DNA of 64,000 bases from Iodobacter fluviatilis (GCF_900451195.1 NZ_UGHR01000001.1:434001-498000), one strand, 5' to 3'; positions 1 to 11,629 are shown, counted from the stretch's first letter. Program-made: numbers and translations. The notes: generated from the letters alone by a model not told the origin.

Positions 1-2
1 GT

Positions 3-1664
3 AATGCAATTAAATTTACCGAAAAAGGTGAAGTACATGTAATTTGTGAGTTAATCCGTTCTGATGAAAAGCAGGTGGTTTTGCGCTTTTCTGTCCGGGA
101 TACGGGTATGGGCATGAGTTCAGAACAGGTAAAAAAACTGTTTTTACCTTTTAGCCAAGCGGATAGTACAACCACGCGCAAATTTGGTGGTACAGGCCTA
201 GGATTGTCGATTTCCAAGCGCTTGGTTGAAATGATGGGCGGGGAAATTGAAGTGCAAAGCGTGCCAGAACGGGGCTCTGTTTTTGCGTTTAGCTGTGTTT
301 TTGGCCATGAAACCGCTCAGCAGCACAACACTACACGCTTACCTCACCATTTACATGGCATGCGTATTTTGGTGGTGGATGATAATTCGGTTGCCCGTGA
401 GATTTTGCAGGAATCACTGCAAAGTCTTACTTTTGTAGTAGATGCTGTGTCTTCCGGAGAAGATGCGCTAGTCAATTTGCACCGTGCCGATGCAAAACAG
501 CAACCCTATGGCGTGGTTTTTACAGACTGGCATATGCCGGAAATGAATGGCCTTGAATTAGCCCGCAGAATTAATCTGGATAAAAGACTGTGTCATACGC
601 CATCGCTTGTACTGGTGACGGCTTATACCCGTGAAGATATTCGCGCAGAAGCACAAGCGGCGCATGTAGATGGTTTTTTATTTAAACCAATTAATCAATC
701 AATGGTTGTGGATACTTTATTAACAATCTTTGCGCCTGAATTATTGCGAGATATAGCATCATTTACCCGTACCGATATTATTCCTTACTTAAAAGGCATG
801 CGTGTTTTATTGGTAGAGGATAATTTAGTTAACCAGCAGATCGCTTTAGAGTTAATGCGCTCTGCGGCTATTGAGGTTGATATTGCAAATAATGGCCATG
901 AAGCGATTAAAAAAATAGTGGAATTTGGTCCTAAGCATTATCACTGCGTATTAATGGATCTGCAAATGCCAAAAATGGATGGCCATGAAGCGACAGCTGT
1001 AATTCGCAGTGATGCAGTGTTTAATACCCTGCCTATTATTGCAATGACGGCTCATGCCATTAATGAAGAAAGAGCCCGTTGTTTAGCTGAAGGGATGAAT
1101 GAACATATCACCAAGCCAATTGATCCGGCTTTATTATTTGAGCGTTTGCAATACTGGCATCAGCATCGTTTATCCGCTGATGGCAGTACACGTATTTATA
1201 TTGGCGATCTCTTGCCAGAGGAACCGGCCACTAAAACACCTCCAGAGGAGCCCAAGCCCGCTGAAGTCATTTTATCCGGATCGAAGGATTTATCTGAATT
1301 GGATAAGCTGAAATTATTATCGGGTGTGGCTGGTTTGGATATGGATGATGGACTGGCAAGGCTGGGGCAGAATGCTGCATTGTATTGGCTGGTCATTCAG
1401 CAACTGGTCATGACCGAGCAGGACAACCCGGAAAGAATTCGTGCCGCACTAGCACAGGGAGATTTTGAAAGTGCTTCCAGAGCGGCGCATTCTTTAAAAG
1501 GTGCTGCTGCAAATTTGTCGTTCAATGATATAACGCAATTTGCGGCCAAGGTTGAGTCTTTATTGCGTCAGGGAGAAAGAGGCGATGTGTTATATCGATA
1601 TATCAATGAGCTTGATCAGTCTCTTCAGCTGCTGTGTCGTGCCATTGAGCAAATTGATCAGTAA
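3..1664 (+). CDS. Hybrid sensor histidine kinase, 3' part (HATPase-REC-REC-HPt)
   Basis: The gene enters from outside the window; the reading frame is open from base 3, so the true start and the sensor and dimerisation domains are not visible. The first residues, NAIKFTEKG, are the N box of the kinase ATPase domain, followed by the G1 box DTGMGM and G2 box GTGLGLSI. Two receiver domains follow, starting near visible residues 120 and 267. Both have an intact phospho-acceptor (TDWHMPEMNG and MDLQMPKMDG) and a conserved Lys (FKPIN, TKPID). A C-terminal HPt domain carries the phospho-His in AAHSLKGAAA. This is the architecture of BarA-like phosphorelay kinases; the signal sensed cannot be told from this piece. 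A terminator hairpin follows the stop. Confidence 0.93.
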   Translation, partial: NAIKFTEKGEVHVICELIRSDEKQVVLRFSVRDTGMGMSSEQVKKLFLPFSQADSTTTRKFGGTGLGLSISKRLVEMMGGEIEVQSVPERGSVFAFSCVFGHETAQQHNTTRLPHHLHGMRILVVDDNSVAREILQESLQSLTFVVDAVSSGEDALVNLHRADAKQQPYGVVFTDWHMPEMNGLELARRINLDKRLCHTPSLVLVTAYTREDIRAEAQAAHVDGFLFKPINQSMVVDTLLTIFAPELLRDIASFTRTDIIPYLKGMRVLLVEDNLVNQQIALELMRSAAIEVDIANNGHEAIKKIVEFGPKHYHCVLMDLQMPKMDGHEATAVIRSDAVFNTLPIIAMTAHAINEERARCLAEGMNEHITKPIDPALLFERLQYWHQHRLSADGSTRIYIGDLLPEEPATKTPPEEPKPAEVILSGSKDLSELDKLKLLSGVAGLDMDDGLARLGQNAALYWLVIQQLVMTEQDNPERIRAALAQGDFESASRAAHSLKGAAANLSFNDITQFAAKVESLLRQGERGDVLYRYINELDQSLQLLCRAIEQIDQ

Positions 1665-1678
1665 TTAATCTTCATATA

Positions 1679-1710
1679 AAAAACACCGCATTGCTGCGGT
1701 GTTTTTGTTT
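1679..1710. terminator. Bidirectional rho-independent terminator
   Basis: The arms ACACCGCA and TGCGGTGT are flanked by an A run on the left and a T run on the right. The hairpin lies between the convergent sensor kinase and accC, so it can terminate both. It overlaps the last base of the accC stop codon. Confidence 0.85.
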
Positions 1711-3086
1711 TAAGGCTGCGCGAGTTTGCCTTCTAATTGCTTTCTGATTTCCGGCATTCTGTGCTCCAAATAATGAATGCTGGTGCTGCCTTTAATAAAG
1801 GCTTCATCTAATAAAAGCTGCTGATGTAAAGGGATATTGGTGTTGATCCCTTGTACGACCATTTCAGACAATGCAATTCGCATTCTGGCCATGGCTTGAG
1901 CGCGATCATCACCATAGGTAATGATTTTACCGATCATCGAATCGTAATGCGATGGTACGGTATAGCCTTGGTAAACATGTGAATCCACGCGCACACCAGG
2001 ACCGCCAGGGGTGTGGTAAGTGGTGATCTTGCCCGGGCTGGGGATAAACTTCAGCGGGTCTTCTGCATTAATCCGGCACTCAATGGCGTGGCCTTTGAGT
2101 TTGACGTCTTTTTGCGTATAGCGTAGCGGTAAATTAGCCGCCACACGGATTTGCTCTTGCACAATATCGATGCCGGTAATCATTTCAGTTACCGGATGCT
2201 CAACTTGAACACGAGTATTCATTTCAATGAAATAGAATTCGCCGTTTTCAAATAAGAATTCGAATGTGCCTGCGCCACGGTAATTAATCTTGCGGCAGGC
2301 AGCAGCACATCTTTCACCGATTTGTTTACGCTGTGCTTCGGTAATACCTGGAGCAGGTGCTTCTTCGATCACTTTTTGGTGACGACGCTGCATAGAGCAA
2401 TCACGCTCGCCCAGATAAATGGCATTACCATGTTGGTCGGCCAGAATCTGGATCTCGATATGGCGTGGGTTCTGCAGGTATTTTTCCATGTAAACCATGG
2501 CATTCCCAAAGAACTTTTCTGCTTCTGATTTGGTTAGCTCTACAGCCGCGACCAATTCTTCTTCAGTATTCACCACACGCATGCCGCGGCCACCGCCGCC
2601 GCCAGCTGCTTTAATAATGACCGGGTAGCCAACGGCTTTACCGATTTTCATTAATTCAGCAGGATCGTCTGGTAAAGCGCCATCAGAGCCGGGTACGCAA
2701 GGTACGCCTGCTTCTTTCATGGCGTCTTTGGCAGAAACCTTGTCGCCCATCAGGCGGATGGATTCCGGGCGCGGGCCGATAAAGGCAAAGCCGGATTCTT
2801 CAACGCGTTGGGCAAAGTCGGCGTTTTCACTTAAAAAGCCGTAGCCTGGGTGAATAGCCTGCGCTTCTGTGACTTCGGCTGCGGCAATCAGTGCTGGCAC
2901 ATTCAGATAGCTTAATGTGGAGGAGGCTGGGCCAATACATACCGATTCATCGGCTAATTTGACGTATTTTGCTTCGCGGTCGGCTTCAGAATGCACGACA
3001 ACCGTTTTGATGCCCATTTCACGGCAGGCGCGCAAAATGCGCAGCGCAATTTCACCGCGATTTGCAATCAGGATTTTTTCAAACAT
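1710..3086 (-). CDS. accC: Acetyl-CoA carboxylase, biotin carboxylase subunit
   Basis: AccC carboxylates the biotin carried by AccB using ATP and bicarbonate, the first half-reaction of acetyl-CoA carboxylase in fatty-acid synthesis. The 458-residue length is typical. It begins [17 protein letters not shown], the family's N-terminal signature. The glycine-rich ATP-grasp loop [13 protein letters not shown] and the catalytic stretch [14 protein letters not shown] are intact. It lies 78 bp downstream of accB in the order aroQ-accB-accC, common in beta- and gammaproteobacteria. The partner birA, which attaches biotin to AccB, is in the same window at 52205-53170. Confidence 0.98.
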   Translation of the reverse strand: MFEKILIANRGEIALRILRACREMGIKTVVVHSEADREAKYVKLADESVCIGPASSTLSYLNVPALIAAAEVTEAQAIHPGYGFLSENADFAQRVEESGFAFIGPRPESIRLMGDKVSAKDAMKEAGVPCVPGSDGALPDDPAELMKIGKAVGYPVIIKAAGGGGGRGMRVVNTEEELVAAVELTKSEAEKFFGNAMVYMEKYLQNPRHIEIQILADQHGNAIYLGERDCSMQRRHQKVIEEAPAPGITEAQRKQIGERCAAACRKINYRGAGTFEFLFENGEFYFIEMNTRVQVEHPVTEMITGIDIVQEQIRVAANLPLRYTQKDVKLKGHAIECRINAEDPLKFIPSPGKITTYHTPGGPGVRVDSHVYQGYTVPSHYDSMIGKIITYGDDRAQAMARMRIALSEMVVQGINTNIPLHQQLLLDEAFIKGSTSIHYLEHRMPEIRKQLEGKLAQP

Positions 3087-3164
3087 GGGAAGCTCCGTGA
3101 GGAGTAAGGATGAAAGGGAAGCCAGGGGTTTAACCCTGTTCTTCCCTTTTTAAGCCTTACCAAA

Positions 3165-3626
3165 TCAGCCAATAATAAATAGTGGCTCACCGTATTCAAC
3201 AGGGCGGCCATTTTCGACCAGGATCGATTTGATCACGCCTGCCTTGTCGGCTTCGATTTCATTCAGGAGCTTCATGGCTTCAATGATGCATAAAGTGTCG
3301 CCCACATTGACTTGCTGGCCAACTTCAACAAAGTTTTTTGCTTCAGGGGAAGAAGCGCGGTAGAAAGTACCCACCATCGGGGATTTAGCAATAAAGCCTT
3401 CTGGCTGCGCTTCTACTTCTGCGGCAACAGCGACGGCAAGCGGTGCTGCTGCGGCAGCAGGAGCGGCTACAGGAGGCAGCTGGTATTGCATGGCTTGTGC
3501 ATAGGCCGGGATATTCTGATTGACGCGGGTAATACGAACGCGTTCTTCACCTTCGGTTACTTCAAGCTCGGCGATGCCAGATTCTTCAACCAGATCAATC
3601 AGTTTCTTAAGTTTGCGCAAATCCAT
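3165..3626 (-). CDS. accB: Biotin carboxyl carrier protein of acetyl-CoA carboxylase
   Basis: AccB carries the biotin that AccC carboxylates and that the carboxyltransferase then discharges onto acetyl-CoA. It has 153 residues: an N-terminal helix ([16 protein letters not shown]), an Ala/Pro-rich linker near residues 50-75 and a C-terminal biotinyl domain. The biotinylated lysine is in EAMKLLNE near residue 119; the usual motif is EAMKMMNE, so LL replaces MM after the lysine, a variation found in some homologues. A good ribosome binding site (GGAGA) precedes the ATG. It is co-oriented with aroQ (48 bp upstream) and accC. Confidence 0.97.
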   Translation of the reverse strand: MDLRKLKKLIDLVEESGIAELEVTEGEERVRITRVNQNIPAYAQAMQYQLPPVAAPAAAAAPLAVAVAAEVEAQPEGFIAKSPMVGTFYRASSPEAKNFVEVGQQVNVGDTLCIIEAMKLLNEIEADKAGVIKSILVENGRPVEYGEPLFIIG

Positions 3627-3673
3627 AGGGGTCTCCTCTCTGTATATGAGAATTTATTGGCGTTGATTAATTA

Positions 3674-4129
3674 TCAGGGGGCCTTGGGAGTAAAACGGAG
3701 TGCGAAATCCAAGGCGCATTCATAGCCGAATGCGCCCAGGCCGCAGATAACGCCAACCGCGAGGTCGGAAAAATAGGAGTGGTGCCGGAATGATTCACGA
3801 GCATGAACATTGGACAGGTGAACTTCAATAAAAGGAATTTGTACCCCTGCCAGCGCATCACGAATAGCAATGCTGGTATGTGTAAACGCAGCGGGGTTAA
3901 TGATGATAAAATCCGTGCCGTCCAAACGGGCAGCATGAATGCGATCGATTAGCTCGTATTCGCGATTCGATTGGAAAGCATCAACGCGGGCAGCACGCTG
4001 TTGTCCCAGTTCAATGAGCTTAGAATTGATTGTCTCTAGGGTATCAGCACCGTAGTGCTGCGGCTCTCTTGACCCTAGCAGGTTCAAATTTGGGCCATGT
4101 AGTACTAGGATATTGCGTGTGTTTTGCAT
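3674..4129 (-). CDS. aroQ: Type II 3-dehydroquinate dehydratase
   Basis: It converts 3-dehydroquinate to 3-dehydroshikimate in the shikimate pathway. The 151 residues match the small type II family. The N-terminal signature [17 protein letters not shown] is present, with the catalytic Tyr expected in the mobile loop after it. [17 protein letters not shown] and the distal [17 protein letters not shown] are the substrate-binding segments. It heads the aroQ-accB-accC cluster; the link to fatty-acid genes is a conserved arrangement rather than a shared pathway. Confidence 0.97.
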   Translation of the reverse strand: MQNTRNILVLHGPNLNLLGSREPQHYGADTLETINSKLIELGQQRAARVDAFQSNREYELIDRIHAARLDGTDFIIINPAAFTHTSIAIRDALAGVQIPFIEVHLSNVHARESFRHHSYFSDLAVGVICGLGAFGYECALDFALRFTPKAP

Positions 4130-4277
4130 CCGCTACTCACTTTTGTTGCCTGTCATTGGGCGAAGTTTGCCGCAGTATGTGCGAATTTGTCCAGAAAAAG
4201 TGGGTAATTTCGGCGATTTGCATTCTAAAACACTTGTTTGAAAGTCCGCCAGGCCAATCTACATGCGGGTTTTATCG

Positions 4278-4300
4278 TACAAGGTGATACACGCCTTGTA
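4278..4300. promoter_or_regulatory. Inverted repeat in the queA leader (function unknown)
   Basis: A perfect 7-bp inverted repeat (TACAAGG and CCTTGTA, 9-bp spacer) lies 34 bp before the queA ATG and is followed by GTTTTGTT. It could be an operator or a weak attenuator. The T run is short and interrupted, so I do not call it a terminator. Nothing else is recognisable in the gap from 4130 to 4334, which must hold the divergent promoters of aroQ and queA. Confidence 0.3.
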
Positions 4301-4334
4301 GTTTTGTTACATCTTAAAAAAGGCTTGTTTTTAC

Positions 4335-5363
4335 ATGCAAGTAGCTGACTTTGATTACCATTTGCCTGAATCTCTGATTGCACAGTTTCCCCCTGATGCA
4401 CGTGGGGAAAGCCGTTTATTACATGTAGATGGCCTTACACGGCAAGATTCACATTTTCGCGAATTGCCACAGTTTTTGCGTGCAGGTGATGTACTTATTT
4501 TTAACGATACCAAGGTGATTAAGGCCCGGGTGTTCGGTAAAAAAGAATCAGGCGGTGCAATTGAGGCTTTAATTGAACGCGTTTTGGATGAGCACAGCGC
4601 ACTGGCTCACATCCGTTCATCCAAAGCTCCCAAGCCTGGAGCGAGGCTTATTTTTGCAGATCGTTGGACGGCGACAATGACCGAGCGCAAAGATGATCTG
4701 TTTAAATTGCAGTTTGATGGTGAAGAAAGCGTATTAGATATCCTAGAACAGGCGGGGCAGCTGCCTTTGCCTCCCTATATCACTCATATCCCTGATGATG
4801 AAGATGCTAAGCGTTATCAGACTATCTATGCGCGGGACCCAGGTGCCGTGGCAGCGCCTACGGCAGGTCTGCATTTTACTGAGGATTTGCTCGCGCAGTT
4901 ACAAGCGATGGGTGTTAAAACAGGCTACCTGACTTTACACGTGGGCGCAGGCACTTTTCAGCCGGTGCGGGTGGATAATATTGCCGAACATACAATGCAC
5001 CATGAGCGTTATTCCATTCCGGCAGCAACAGTGGCCCTGATTCAGGACGCTAAGGCGCAGGGCGGCCGTGTGATTGCAGTAGGAACCACCAGCCTGCGTG
5101 CATTGGAAGCGGCGTCTCAGCAAGGCTTATTGGCCGAGCCGGAAGGGGATACTAATATCTTTATCACGCCGGGCTATCAGTTCCGCGTGGTGGATCGCCT
5201 GATCACTAATTTTCATTTACCCAAATCCACTTTATTAATGCTGGTCGCGGCGTTTGCAGGCTACGACACAATGCGTGCCGCTTATCAGCATGCAGTGGAG
5301 CAAGAATACAGATTTTTCAGCTATGGCGATGCGATGCTATTGGAGCCTGCTACTCTGAAGTAA
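4335..5363 (+). CDS. queA: S-adenosylmethionine:tRNA ribosyltransferase-isomerase
   Basis: QueA transfers the ribosyl part of SAM to 7-aminomethyl-7-deazaguanine in the tRNA anticodon loop, making epoxyqueuosine. The 342-residue length is standard. It starts [19 protein letters not shown]; the conserved blocks [23 protein letters not shown] and [10 protein letters not shown] are all present, and it ends with the family's conserved [10 protein letters not shown]. It precedes the other queuosine gene, tgt, with only the HDOD gene between them, so the two likely share expression. Confidence 0.97.
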   Translation: MQVADFDYHLPESLIAQFPPDARGESRLLHVDGLTRQDSHFRELPQFLRAGDVLIFNDTKVIKARVFGKKESGGAIEALIERVLDEHSALAHIRSSKAPKPGARLIFADRWTATMTERKDDLFKLQFDGEESVLDILEQAGQLPLPPYITHIPDDEDAKRYQTIYARDPGAVAAPTAGLHFTEDLLAQLQAMGVKTGYLTLHVGAGTFQPVRVDNIAEHTMHHERYSIPAATVALIQDAKAQGGRVIAVGTTSLRALEAASQQGLLAEPEGDTNIFITPGYQFRVVDRLITNFHLPKSTLLMLVAAFAGYDTMRAAYQHAVEQEYRFFSYGDAMLLEPATLK

Positions 5364-5388
5364 GCCACACATAGAGTAGGGGTTTATT

Positions 5389-6234
5389 GTGTTTAGTGAA
5401 ATCAGTCCTGAAGATGCAAAAGCTTTGATGCGTGGTATGGTCATTCCCCCACGTCCTGATATTTTGCTGGCTTTAGAAGATGCTCAGCATTCTGAAACCC
5501 CCGATTTTGCAGCGATTGCCCGCTTAATCAGTGCAGATATGGTTTTATCAGGGGCGGTCATTAAAACAGTGAACTCGCCGTTTTTTAGCCTGAGCAGCAG
5601 GGTTAATTCGGTGCAGCAGGCATTGCAGCTGCTGGGCTTAAAAAACTTAGCCAATATTGTGCAGGGACTGGTGTTGCGGCAGGTACTAAGCCCCGCATCA
5701 CTTGGGGATATGAGCGAATTCTGGGATTACTCTTCATCTGTTGCGATGGCTGCGGCTTATTTAGCAGAGGCGGTGCACGGTGTGTCCAGTGATGAAGCAT
5801 ATACGCTGGGTTTGTTTCTGAACTGTGGCAAGCCCCTGATGGCTCTGCGTTTTCCGGGCTACACGCTGCAGCATGCTGTTGATGATCATTGTACAAACCA
5901 GGCCTTAATCACCCGGGAAGAGAAGCAGTATCGTGTCAGCCATAATGTGGTGGGCTATTTACTGGCCCGCGCATGGTATTTGCCCGTAGCAAGCAGCCTT
6001 GCTATTTTGCATTTGCACGATGGCGATATTTCAGAGCGCGCTGCGCAATGGCCGCATGTCTGCACTTTAATTGCACTGGCCCAGCTGGCTGAACATATTG
6101 TTCAGCGTTCATTGCATTTACCTGAGCAGGTGGGGTGGCCGCAAGCGGAAGTGCTGCTGCGGGGGCTGCTTGGCCTTAGTCAGGATGAGCTGGAAGACTT
6201 GCAGGATTCTGTGCAGCAAAAGCTGAATCACTGA
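5389..6234 (+). CDS. HDOD domain protein (signalling)
   Basis: A 281-residue protein, nearly all of it one HDOD domain. These domains resemble HD phosphohydrolases but usually lack the catalytic residues and act in signalling. Typical blocks are the helical segment ISADMVLSGAVIKTVNSPFF, then VNSVQQALQLLGLKNLANIV, then an SVAMAAAYLAEAV region where HD proteins carry metal ligands. The start is GTG at 5389 behind GAGTAGGGG. It sits 25 bp after queA and before tgt, so it is probably co-transcribed with queuosine genes, though no functional link is known. Its target cannot be told from sequence. Confidence 0.85.
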   Translation: MFSEISPEDAKALMRGMVIPPRPDILLALEDAQHSETPDFAAIARLISADMVLSGAVIKTVNSPFFSLSSRVNSVQQALQLLGLKNLANIVQGLVLRQVLSPASLGDMSEFWDYSSSVAMAAAYLAEAVHGVSSDEAYTLGLFLNCGKPLMALRFPGYTLQHAVDDHCTNQALITREEKQYRVSHNVVGYLLARAWYLPVASSLAILHLHDGDISERAAQWPHVCTLIALAQLAEHIVQRSLHLPEQVGWPQAEVLLRGLLGLSQDELEDLQDSVQQKLNH

Positions 6235-7566
<1,332 letters not shown>

Positions 7567-7598
7567 TAGCGCTAGGGTTCACGCGATCGCTAGCAAGG

Positions 7599-7632
7599 AA
7601 AAACGGCATAGCCTAAGCTATGCCGTTTTTTT
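7599..7632. terminator. Bidirectional terminator between tgt and the oxidoreductase gene
   Basis: The hairpin arms ACGGCATAGC and GCTATGCCGT enclose CTAA and are bounded by an A run and a run of seven T. The site lies between convergent genes. Confidence 0.9.
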
Positions 7633-7646
7633 ATGGGTGCGTCGTT

Positions 7647-8915
7647 TTATTTGGCTAGCTCTAGCTCTACTTTAGCTGGCAGCGCAATTTTATGGTCTGT
7701 GCTGTACTGATAGTCATGAAAAATATGCTCAGCCGACAGAATCTGGTAGCTGCCATCTTCGTGTTTATGGCTGGTGTCTTTCAGGCGATAGGTATAGTGC
7801 CCACAGGTCCAGCAATCAAAATTACGCATATGGGTGCAAAGGCAGGTTTTATCCATTACCTTGATGCGCTTTGCATCGGGGGCAATGGCGATTTCACGAT
7901 TGTATGCCTCGATATAGCTACAGCTGCCCTTCGCATCCAGCAGATAGCCATAAGCCTCGCAGTTTGGACGAATGCCAGCACCAATGGATGGGCTGTTTTT
8001 TAACATGCGCATCGGATAGCCCGTTGGGGAGATCTGATTCACTTCGATATTGTCTTCGCTGGCTTTAAAGTATTCCTGCTGAACACCAGCAGGCAGGCCG
8101 CATTCAGTTGATACCGTAAAACGGGTGGCAACTTGTACTGCAGCAGCACCGGCTTCCAGGAAAGACACCGCATCGGTGCCCGTGAAAATACCACCGGCAG
8201 GAATAATCGGGATATCTAGGTGCTCGTCGAGCATAAACTGGCGGATTTCGGCCACGATGGTGGCTAAATCGTATTGCGCCCAATCCATGCCAAAGCCTAA
8301 GTGCCCGCCCGCCAGCGGGCCTTCAACCACGACGTAATCTGGCAGGCGGTTGAGCTTTGCGTTTTTACGCAGAAATAATTGCAAGGCGCGCACAGAGGAA
8401 ACAATAATCCCCAGCTTTGCGTCTCTGAAGCGCGGGTGATCTTCGATCAGCCCCATCGATCCCAGATGCAAACCGGCCGCCAGCGTAATGCCATCAATGC
8501 CCGCATCCAGTGCTGCTGTTAAACGCACCCGAAGTGTTTCTTTCGGGGCATTCATGGTGAGTTTTTCCATGCAGTTGATAAAGACTAGGCCATCACCACG
8601 CTTGGCTTCCATGGTTTTACCCACGTGCAGTTTGGTGGCTTCTTCTAGGCGGCCTAAATCAAACTGAACTTCGGATTTATCCGAGTTGGCTACATTGTGT
8701 TTGTACTGCTGAAGTTTTTCTTTTACTTGCTTGGTTTTGTAGCGACGATCAGTCACTGTGTTGATCATGGCATCTGAAATATGGCCAACACCACCGAGGC
8801 GAGCTGCTTCAAGTGCCAGATCGGCAGTGGAAATATCGACACCCATACCGCCAATCATGATCGGTACGAGTTCTTTTTTACCGAAGCGAAGGCGGAAATC
8901 ATCTACACGTTTCAT
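7647..8915 (-). CDS. FMN-dependent oxidoreductase, nitronate monooxygenase class
   Basis: The protein (422 residues from ATG 8915; a TTG at 8933 would add six) has the TIM-barrel signature of the nitronate monooxygenase/2-nitropropane dioxygenase family, which uses FMN: IGGMGVDISTADLALEAARL at the start, EGPLAGGHLGFG, and the phosphate-binding stretch IPAGGIFTGTDAVSFLEAGA followed by VQVATRF. Unlike the usual 320-350-residue enzymes it has a C-terminal extension rich in Cys and His (CLCTHMRNFDCWTCGHYTY near residues 365-385) that could bind a metal or cluster. The substrate is unknown. It is a single-gene unit, convergent with tgt. Confidence 0.8.
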   Translation of the reverse strand: MKRVDDFRLRFGKKELVPIMIGGMGVDISTADLALEAARLGGVGHISDAMINTVTDRRYKTKQVKEKLQQYKHNVANSDKSEVQFDLGRLEEATKLHVGKTMEAKRGDGLVFINCMEKLTMNAPKETLRVRLTAALDAGIDGITLAAGLHLGSMGLIEDHPRFRDAKLGIIVSSVRALQLFLRKNAKLNRLPDYVVVEGPLAGGHLGFGMDWAQYDLATIVAEIRQFMLDEHLDIPIIPAGGIFTGTDAVSFLEAGAAAVQVATRFTVSTECGLPAGVQQEYFKASEDNIEVNQISPTGYPMRMLKNSPSIGAGIRPNCEAYGYLLDAKGSCSYIEAYNREIAIAPDAKRIKVMDKTCLCTHMRNFDCWTCGHYTYRLKDTSHKHEDGSYQILSAEHIFHDYQYSTDHKIALPAKVELELAK

Positions 8916-9148
8916 CGTTTGTACTTTAACCAAGTAATCAAAAAGGGGCTAAACCTTATCGGCACCGTCTATTCTTTATCGTGATAATCACCACGAGGGT
9001 GGGGATTTTGCTGGTAAATTCAAATTAAAATGAGCATTTGAATTCGGGTAATTGTTGCTTTACCGCTATTTTCTGCGCTTTTTATCCCCACCGCCATACC
9101 GATTTAAGGAAAATATCTCGCCAATATTGGCTTAATTTTCTTTCTAAA

Positions 9149-9877
9149 TCAGAGGGCTAATGCTTTTTCCTGCATGGTGATCAGGTCTTGAATCCCTTTT
9201 TCAGCTAAATTTAATAATGTATTCATTTCTTCTCTGCTAAATGCATCACCTTCGGCTGTTCCTTGTACTTCTACAAATTTTCCGCTGCTGGTCATCACCA
9301 CATTCATATCTGTTTCGCAGTCTGAGTCTTCTGGGTAATCCAGATCCAGCACGGCTGCGCCTTTATAAATACCAACCGAAATTGCTGCAACGTGTTCACG
9401 AATCGGTGAGGCGCTGAGTTTACCTGCCGCAATCAGGCCGTTAATTGCATCGGTTAGGGCGACAAATGCGCCGGTAATGCTGGCGGTACGGGTGCCACCA
9501 TCGGCCTGGATTACATCACAATCGATCACAATCTGGCGCTCGCCCAAGGCCGCCATATCAACCACAGAGCGTAATGAGCGGCCAATCAGTCGTTGAATTT
9601 CCTGTGTGCGGCCACTTTGCTTGCCCTGAGCCGCTTCACGGCGCATACGGCTATTGGTAGAGCGCGGCAGCATGCCGTATTCCGCTGTGACCCATCCTTG
9701 GCCCTTACCCTTTAAAAAAGGAGGTACGTTTTCTTCGACTGAAGCGGTGCAGAGTACTTTGGTGTCACCAAACTCGATCAGTACCGAGCCTTCGGCATGA
9801 CGGGTGTATTGACGGGTGATACGAACGCTGCGAAGTTCATCGGGACGACGTGAGGAAGGGCGCATGGCGAGTCTCAT
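9149..9877 (-). CDS. rph: Ribonuclease PH
   Basis: RNase PH is a phosphate-dependent 3'-5' exoribonuclease that trims tRNA precursors. The 242-residue length is typical, with conserved RPDELR near the start, [17 protein letters not shown], the [10 protein letters not shown] block and the [19 protein letters not shown] core. Two ATG codons are possible (9877 or 9865, four codons apart). In many bacteria rph adjoins yicC; here yicC is about 2.8 kb away beyond the kinase/phosphatase operon. The gap 8916-9148 shows nothing recognisable. Confidence 0.97.
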   Translation of the reverse strand: MRLAMRPSSRRPDELRSVRITRQYTRHAEGSVLIEFGDTKVLCTASVEENVPPFLKGKGQGWVTAEYGMLPRSTNSRMRREAAQGKQSGRTQEIQRLIGRSLRSVVDMAALGERQIVIDCDVIQADGGTRTASITGAFVALTDAINGLIAAGKLSASPIREHVAAISVGIYKGAAVLDLDYPEDSDCETDMNVVMTSSGKFVEVQGTAEGDAFSREEMNTLLNLAEKGIQDLITMQEKALAL

Positions 9878-10046
9878 TTAGATGTAAGTTTCAGGGATTA
9901 TACCTTTGCCAAGGCATTTCTAATGCTTAGCAATGGCTGACCCTGCAATAAGTCACACTGACACATTACAGTGACCATATGACTAATATATGGCGAAGCG
10001 GGGCTGATAAACGCTTACTCTGCTGTTTTATATTGAAATTTGCAGT

Positions 10047-10724
10047 CTATTTTTTGAAAATCAGCCCGAGGATGGCAAAGAGAATGGGCTGGTGTAATAA
10101 ATAAATGATCAGGCTATGCTTGCCCATCCAGCGTATGGCGGCAAGGAATCCGGCACTGCCCATGCTCAGCCATGCTGCAGGAATAAGCCGCTGTGCAGCA
10201 ACACCCAGTAATACCACCCCAAACCAGGGCAGGAGCGGCACATAGTCTTCGGTCATGGGTTTGTAAGTCATCATACCCAGCCAGGCGAGTGCTGGGTGAT
10301 TAAACAGCGGTGCTTGAAAATAAGCCCCCAGTAAAATAAACAGAGGCCCCAGCAGCAAACTGGTTGAAGTTTTACCCACAAAAAACGGGGCAAGCAGGCC
10401 GGCTGCAAAAAAGAAGTGCAAAACACCAAACCAGATCACTGCATGAGGAAAAATAAACCAGCTGCCCAAGGTGGCCGCTCCTGCACAGGCGAGGAGTTTG
10501 AGCTGGCGTTTGGGGCTGATTTTCTCTGCGGTAGACAAGCCAGCAACAGCGGCAAAAAGGGTCACAATCAGGGTTCTGAGTGCAACCCATTCAGGGTCGA
10601 TATTGGTTTGGACGGCCAGTTTGCCGAAATAGGCCAGATCAAAACAAAAATGAAAAAACACCATCAAAATCACGGCAATGCCCCTGAGTAGATCGGGCAG
10701 GGGTTTGCGGCTGGCTGCAGGCAT
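10047..10724 (-). CDS. DUF1624 / heparan-alpha-glucosaminide N-acetyltransferase-like membrane protein
   Basis: A 225-residue integral membrane protein with about seven hydrophobic segments. The N-terminal DLLRGIAVILMVFFHFCFDL is the hallmark of the DUF1624 acyltransferase-type family, and the C-terminal IRWMGKHSLIIYLLHQPIL closes it. Relatives are proposed to move acyl groups across the membrane; the substrate here is unknown. Its ATG shares one base with the stop codon of the PP2C phosphatase gene (TAATG), so it is translationally coupled to a kinase-phosphatase pair, a hint that the activity may be controlled by phosphorylation. Confidence 0.8.
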   Translation of the reverse strand: MPAASRKPLPDLLRGIAVILMVFFHFCFDLAYFGKLAVQTNIDPEWVALRTLIVTLFAAVAGLSTAEKISPKRQLKLLACAGAATLGSWFIFPHAVIWFGVLHFFFAAGLLAPFFVGKTSTSLLLGPLFILLGAYFQAPLFNHPALAWLGMMTYKPMTEDYVPLLPWFGVVLLGVAAQRLIPAAWLSMGSAGFLAAIRWMGKHSLIIYLLHQPILFAILGLIFKK

Positions 10725-11629
10725 TATTTAGAGTATTTCTGGATGGCCGCCTGAATCTCGGCGATCGCCGCTTCGATATCTTCATCCGTAATATCGGCCG
10801 CGATGGTGGATGGATCAATATGGGTACTGATGGTATTGAGATCGAGTTTTTGTGTGGAAACAAAAGCATTTTCAGAAATAAACTGATCTTCAGCATCGTG
10901 CCAATTAATCCCCAGCGCACTGATATTATCTGCCTGCTTGCCGCCATGTAATTCGGCCTGATCCATCAGCTGAGGAATCGAAAACAGGACAGGAAAAGAA
11001 GATAAAAAGTGGACTAGCTGGTTCTCTGTAACACCGCCCCACAGCCCGTCCGTGCATAACAGCAGGGTATCGCTGTCGCAGAGTGCAATAATGCCGCCCA
11101 GCTCGATTTCTGGCTTGATGCTGCCACCTAGGCAGTTATAAATTTTATTGCGCTCTGGGTGAATCAGGGCTTCTTCAGCGGTGATCTTGCCACTATCCAG
11201 TAATTTTTGGACTTTAGAATGGTCCTTGGTTTGCAGCAGGATTTCACCTTTACGCAGTAAATACAGACGTGAATCGCCCACATGTGCCCAAAATAAAATG
11301 CCATCCTGAATCACACAGGCCACAACGGTGGTACGGGGAATTTCAAGCAGGTGATGCTTGCTGGCGTAATCAGAAATAGCGGCGTGGCACTTAAGTAATG
11401 CATCGTTTAAAAACTGATTGGGGCTTTTAAGGATGGGTTGTGCTTTTTTCTGAAACAGATCGGTTAGCAGCTCCACCGCAATTTGCGCGGCGATTTCGCC
11501 GTGCAGATGCCCACCCATGCCGTCGGCCACAACGAGTAAGAGCGCATCGCGGCTATAGGAGTAGCCCAGACGATCCTGGTTATATTGGCGGCCGCCCTGG
11601 CGGCTATTTTGGTATACGGTAAATTTCAT
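10724..11629 (-). CDS. PP2C-family Ser/Thr protein phosphatase
   Basis: A 301-residue metal-dependent phosphatase. The metal-binding motifs VVADGMGGHLHGE, HVGDSRLYLLRKGE and LLCTDGLWGG are intact. About 50 residues after the catalytic core are acidic and low in complexity (near TDEDIEAAIAEIQ). I start it at ATG 11629, whose bases overlap the kinase stop codon as ATGA; a longer frame reaches 11668 but would lie inside the kinase gene. It most likely reverses the action of the kinase encoded just upstream. Similar pairs regulate type VI secretion elsewhere, but no secretion genes are seen here. Confidence 0.92.
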   Translation of the reverse strand: MKFTVYQNSRQGGRQYNQDRLGYSYSRDALLLVVADGMGGHLHGEIAAQIAVELLTDLFQKKAQPILKSPNQFLNDALLKCHAAISDYASKHHLLEIPRTTVVACVIQDGILFWAHVGDSRLYLLRKGEILLQTKDHSKVQKLLDSGKITAEEALIHPERNKIYNCLGGSIKPEIELGGIIALCDSDTLLLCTDGLWGGVTENQLVHFLSSFPVLFSIPQLMDQAELHGGKQADNISALGINWHDAEDQFISENAFVSTQKLDLNTISTHIDPSTIAADITDEDIEAAIAEIQAAIQKYSK

